NCBI GenBank assembly: GCA_009827235.1 | Contig: SPMW01000006.1 | Span: forward strand, 1 to 61,553 | Length of the DNA stretch: 61,553 nucleotides | From: Candidatus Campylobacter infans | GTDB taxonomy: Bacteria > Campylobacterota > Campylobacteria > Campylobacterales > Campylobacteraceae | Direction: 5' to 3' | Part shown: positions 58,913 to 61,553 of the stretch, piece by piece | Position numbering within the stretch: the first letter of the stretch is position 1 | Layout: every line of letters begins with the position of its first letter | Notes under the pieces: model-generated | Databases searched by the model: none | What the model was told of the DNA's origin: nothing | The model's input: only the letters and a program-made list of their open reading frames with translations | Translations under genes and position numbers: made by a program

Positions 58913-59010
58913 TAAGCCTTTTTGCTGTCTTTTGCTGTTTTGTTTAAAAAATAAAGCCCGATAGTGCCAAGTATAACTATCACCACCGCTGCATATGCTG
59001 ATGCGTCCAT
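58912..59010 (-). CDS. 32-residue single-pass membrane protein between gmhA and hldE
   Basis: ATG at 59010 directly follows the stop of the 62-residue gene and has a near-perfect AAAGGGGA ribosome site (59017-59024). The product starts [20 protein letters not shown], one membrane helix with a Lys-rich tail (KTAKDSKKA). Its TAG overlaps the gmhA start. Strong initiation and tight packing argue for a real gene. I do not recognise the family; it could be a small subunit of a membrane complex or a regulatory peptide. Confidence 0.65.
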   Translation of the reverse strand: MDASAYAAVVIVILGTIGLYFLNKTAKDSKKA

Positions 59011-59199
59011 TTAATCCCCTTTGTCTAAATTTTTGGCTGTAATTATCGTAGCTAATAAAAAATAACTCCCTACAAATATAATCACAACCGCTGCTATAAT
59101 GCTAGTAAAATCCAAAACCAGTTTTAAAACCCCACCAGCAATTAAAGCTATGCTTAAATTCATAAAAGAATTAATCGTCAATTCTTGCCATTTTTTCAT
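59011..59199 (-). CDS. 62-residue two-helix membrane protein
   Basis: The product has two hydrophobic helices (about 12-30 and 33-54) and a short charged tail (NLDKGD). AAGGGCAAAA precedes the ATG. It is followed without a gap by the 32-residue gene. The pair sits in the heptose operon between hldE and gmhA. I do not recognise it; function unknown. Confidence 0.65.
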   Translation of the reverse strand: MKKWQELTINSFMNLSIALIAGGVLKLVLDFTSIIAAVVIIFVGSYFLLATIITAKNLDKGD

Positions 59200-59244
59200 T
59201 TTTGCCCTTAAATTTTAATGCCAAAAAAGCTAAAATATTAAAAT

Positions 59245-60627
59245 TTAACATTCATTTTGGATTTTTTTTATTAAGTTTGTTGTGCTTTTGCCCTCTATAA
59301 ACTCTATTAATCTTACCTCGCCAGCAAATTCTGCGCCAACCACGCTTTTACCGGCATAATCTGCGCCTTTAACCAAAATATCAGGTTGTAATTCTTTTAT
59401 CAAATTAAGCGGCGTATCATCATCAAAAAGCACCACAAAATCCACGCATTCAAGCGCTGCTAGCATTGCTGCGCGGTCGCTTTGAGAGTTTATTGGTCTT
59501 TGTTCGCCTTTTAATGCCTTGATACTGCGATCTGTATTTAAACCAACAACTAAAATATCGCCTAAATTTTTTGCTTTTTCAAGGTAGCTAATATGTCCAA
59601 AATGCAAAATATCAAAACAGCCATTTGTGAAAATAATTTTTTTGCCATTTTTGATATGTTTTAGCTCATTTTGCGTGATAATCTTACGCAAAAAGCCATT
59701 TTTTTGGCTTTTTAATGCGTTAATCTCGCTCCAACTCGCATCGGCTGAGCCAACCTTTCCTACAACAACAGCAGCTGCTAAATTGGCCGTTTGAATAGCC
59801 TGGCTTATACTAAAACCATCTGCTAAGCAGTATCCAAGAGTGGCTAGCACGCTATCGCCAGCACCAGTTACATCAAAAACTTCTTTTGCCAAGGCTTCAT
59901 ACTGACTAAAATCTCGCCCATCATAAAGCCCAATGCCCTGCTCGCTAAGCGTGATTAGTCCGTATTTTAAGCCATATCGCTCTTTTAATTGTTTTAGCGC
60001 CCATTTTATGCTTTCATCATCTTTTAAAACCCTGTTTAATGCTTGGCTAGCTTCTTTGCGGTTTGGGGTCAATAAAGTAGCGCCCCAATATTTACTATAA
60101 TCCTTGCCTTTTGGATCAACTAAAACCATTTTGCTGGCATCTTTTGTGATTTTAATTATTTGCGTGCATAAATGCTGGCTTAGCACGCCTTTTGCATAAT
60201 CGCTTAAAAGCACTATATCATAATTTTTTAAAATTTGTGGGAATTTGGCGATTATTTCATCGCTTAAAGTAATTTCTTGAACACTTTCAGTATCCAAGCG
60301 TAAAACCTGCTGATGGCTTACAATAATGCGGGATTTTTGGCTAGATTTTCGCCCGCGCTCTTTTAAAACTAGCTCACTTTTTGCCCCGCATTCATCAAGC
60401 AATTTTGATATTTGCCTGCCTGTTTCATCATCGCCAAGCACGCTTATTACGCCTGTATCTGCCCCTAGTGCGATTAGATTTGAGATCACATTTCCACATC
60501 CTCCAAGTCGCTTGCTTTCGCTATTTTTTAGCACGACTTGCACAGGTGCTTCTGGCGAGATGCGCTCACAACTCCCCCAAATATAATGATCCATCATCAG
60601 ATCGCCAACCACTAAAATTTTAGGCAT
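59245..60627 (-). CDS. hldE: Bifunctional heptose-7-phosphate kinase / heptose-1-phosphate adenylyltransferase HldE
   Basis: A 460-residue fusion. The N-terminal PfkB-type kinase (about 1-310) shows VVGDLMMDHYIWG, LGGCGNVISNLIALG and FDVTGAGDSVLA; the C-terminal nucleotidyltransferase (about 325-460) shows FTNGCFDILHFGHISYLEKA and KGADY. Both activities appear intact. It makes ADP-D-glycero-manno-heptose. The start overlaps hldD by 8 bases. Confidence 0.96.
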   Translation of the reverse strand: MPKILVVGDLMMDHYIWGSCERISPEAPVQVVLKNSESKRLGGCGNVISNLIALGADTGVISVLGDDETGRQISKLLDECGAKSELVLKERGRKSSQKSRIIVSHQQVLRLDTESVQEITLSDEIIAKFPQILKNYDIVLLSDYAKGVLSQHLCTQIIKITKDASKMVLVDPKGKDYSKYWGATLLTPNRKEASQALNRVLKDDESIKWALKQLKERYGLKYGLITLSEQGIGLYDGRDFSQYEALAKEVFDVTGAGDSVLATLGYCLADGFSISQAIQTANLAAAVVVGKVGSADASWSEINALKSQKNGFLRKIITQNELKHIKNGKKIIFTNGCFDILHFGHISYLEKAKNLGDILVVGLNTDRSIKALKGEQRPINSQSDRAAMLAALECVDFVVLFDDDTPLNLIKELQPDILVKGADYAGKSVVGAEFAGEVRLIEFIEGKSTTNLIKKIQNEC

Positions 60628-61553
60628 TTATTTCATCCTTAAAAATGCGTTTAATTTCATCTTTATAATCACTTATGCCAAGCTCTAAGCTAAATTGTGG
60701 CTGATATTTAAGGGCTGTTTGGCTTGTGCTTAAATCAGCTTGCGTGTGAAACTGATAACCGCGCTTGAAAGGATTTTTAATATATTCTCTTTGGCATTTT
60801 ATATCTAACTCGTTTTCTAAAATATCTACTATTTGACTAAATGATCTCGCCTTGCCTGTGGCTGCGTTATAAACGCCGTTTGGAGCATTTAAGGCCAGTT
60901 CATTTGCAAGTATTATATCCTTAATATATACAAAATCCCTATATATATTTTGGCTACCCTCAAAAAGCTTAACCTTGCCGTCTTTTAAAATTTGTAAGCC
61001 AAATTGTAAAATCATCGAAGAGGTTTTATTTTTGTAAAATTCCCCTGCGCCATAAACATTAAAATACCGAAGTCCCACTAGCTTTGCGCGCGGATTTTGA
61101 ACGCAAAAATTATGTGCCATTTTATCCATCATTAACTTACTAAATCCATAGGCATTTAGTGGGTTTTCATTTTTGCCTACTGTTTGTGGGCTTGGCGCAT
61201 CTCCATAAGTTGCCCCAGAGCTTGCGTATATTAAATTCGCATCGCATTTTAAACTTAATTTTAAAAGCTTAGTAAAGCTACTTAGATTTACTTTCATCAC
61301 CTGGCTTTGCTCGCTTACGGTGGTATCTGAAATGGCTGCTTGATGAAAAATCGCCCTTGGGGCAAAATCAGCTATCATTTCAAGCGTGGCATCATCGCAA
61401 ATATCGCCACAATAAACATCTCCGCCAAATCCTAGCAAATTTTTATAATGCCCAAAAGAGCGCAAATTTCCATTAGAAAAAATTTCTAAATCCCTAAAAA
61501 TATCAACCACCAAAACCTCATCGCCCCGAGCAACGAAGTATTTGGCTAAATTT
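60620..61553 (-). CDS. hldD: ADP-L-glycero-D-manno-heptose 6-epimerase HldD, N-terminus cut by window edge
   Basis: The frame is open to the last base of the window; upstream of the first in-frame TTG the residues NLAKYFVARGDEVLVVDIF continue a Rossmann fold, so the true start is outside. Short-chain dehydrogenase features are seen: YASSGATYGDAP with the catalytic Ser/Thr and NAYGFSKLMMDKM with the YxxxK pair; GLRYFNVYGAGEFYKNK matches HldD. It epimerises ADP-heptose for LPS core. Confidence 0.93.
   Translation of the reverse strand, partial: NLAKYFVARGDEVLVVDIFRDLEIFSNGNLRSFGHYKNLLGFGGDVYCGDICDDATLEMIADFAPRAIFHQAAISDTTVSEQSQVMKVNLSSFTKLLKLSLKCDANLIYASSGATYGDAPSPQTVGKNENPLNAYGFSKLMMDKMAHNFCVQNPRAKLVGLRYFNVYGAGEFYKNKTSSMILQFGLQILKDGKVKLFEGSQNIYRDFVYIKDIILANELALNAPNGVYNAATGKARSFSQIVDILENELDIKCQREYIKNPFKRGYQFHTQADLSTSQTALKYQPQFSLELGISDYKDEIKRIFKDEINA

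Overview
The window (about 61.5 kb, AT-rich) comes from a member of the Campylobacterota, most likely Campylobacter in the broad sense. Evidence: an epsilon-type flagellin with a sigma-54 promoter, the flagellar kinase FlgS, the gene order aminotransferase-hom-yraN-trxA-trxB, lysA-HAD hydrolase-pheA, pyrE-frr-secG-BI-1, a gmhA-hldE-hldD heptose block, strong extended -10 promoters without an obvious -35 box, and poly-G contingency tracts of 12-13 bases in surface and glycan genes. I see no tRNA, rRNA, CRISPR array, transposase or prophage gene. Species cannot be named from the sequence alone.

Layout. 1-1.1 kb: the 3' end of a pilin-like gene, its terminator, and a non-coding block of degenerate GC-rich repeats. 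1.2-5.9 kb (minus): flgS, a DUF234-like gene without a normal start codon, a HIT protein, bioD and mnmG. 6.0-7.6 kb: flagellin. 7.7-13.4 kb (minus): xseB-metX, then the aminotransferase-hom-yraN-trxA-trxB operon. 13.7-18.2 kb: a giant secreted Cys-rich protein, possibly pilus-associated, with a poly-G switch at its start. 18.4-27 kb: nhaA, lysA-HAD-FkbM (phase variable), pheA, a methyltransferase, lepA. 27-30 kb: ansA, a probable 6S RNA and purD. 30-37.4 kb (minus): two transporters, a WbqC-like gene with a poly-G tract, RDD, pyrE, frr, secG, BI-1, two DUF2393-like proteins, hisIE. 37.5-41.1 kb: nrdB and divergent cstA-ybdD. 41.2-45.8 kb: a small sugar/alcohol-modification cluster (ATP-grasp, CDP-alcohol transferase, PseG-like, methyltransferase, DegT aminotransferase split at a poly-G tract) directly downstream of rho. 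47.4-52.9 kb: RDD, lptD, a phosphoribosyltransferase-like gene and pnp. 53-61.5 kb: MFS, recN, nadK, Bcr/CflA-type efflux, gmhA, two tiny membrane proteins, hldE and hldD (cut by the window edge).

How it fits together. Housekeeping metabolism (aspartate-family amino acids, redox, purine/pyrimidine/histidine synthesis, RNA turnover, LPS export and heptose synthesis) is interleaved with surface-variation genes. Four G12-G13 tracts lie in or at the start of minus-strand genes: the giant secreted protein (as read, out of frame from its best start), FkbM methyltransferase (in frame), WbqC-like protein (in frame, tract at the extreme C-terminus) and DegT aminotransferase (out of frame). The most unusual items are the upstream-ATG/poly-G switch of the giant protein, the switch embedded in the PLP-lysine loop of the DegT enzyme heading a translationally coupled operon, the repeat block after the pilin gene, the missing start codon of the DUF234-like gene, and the 32- and 62-residue membrane proteins inside the heptose operon.
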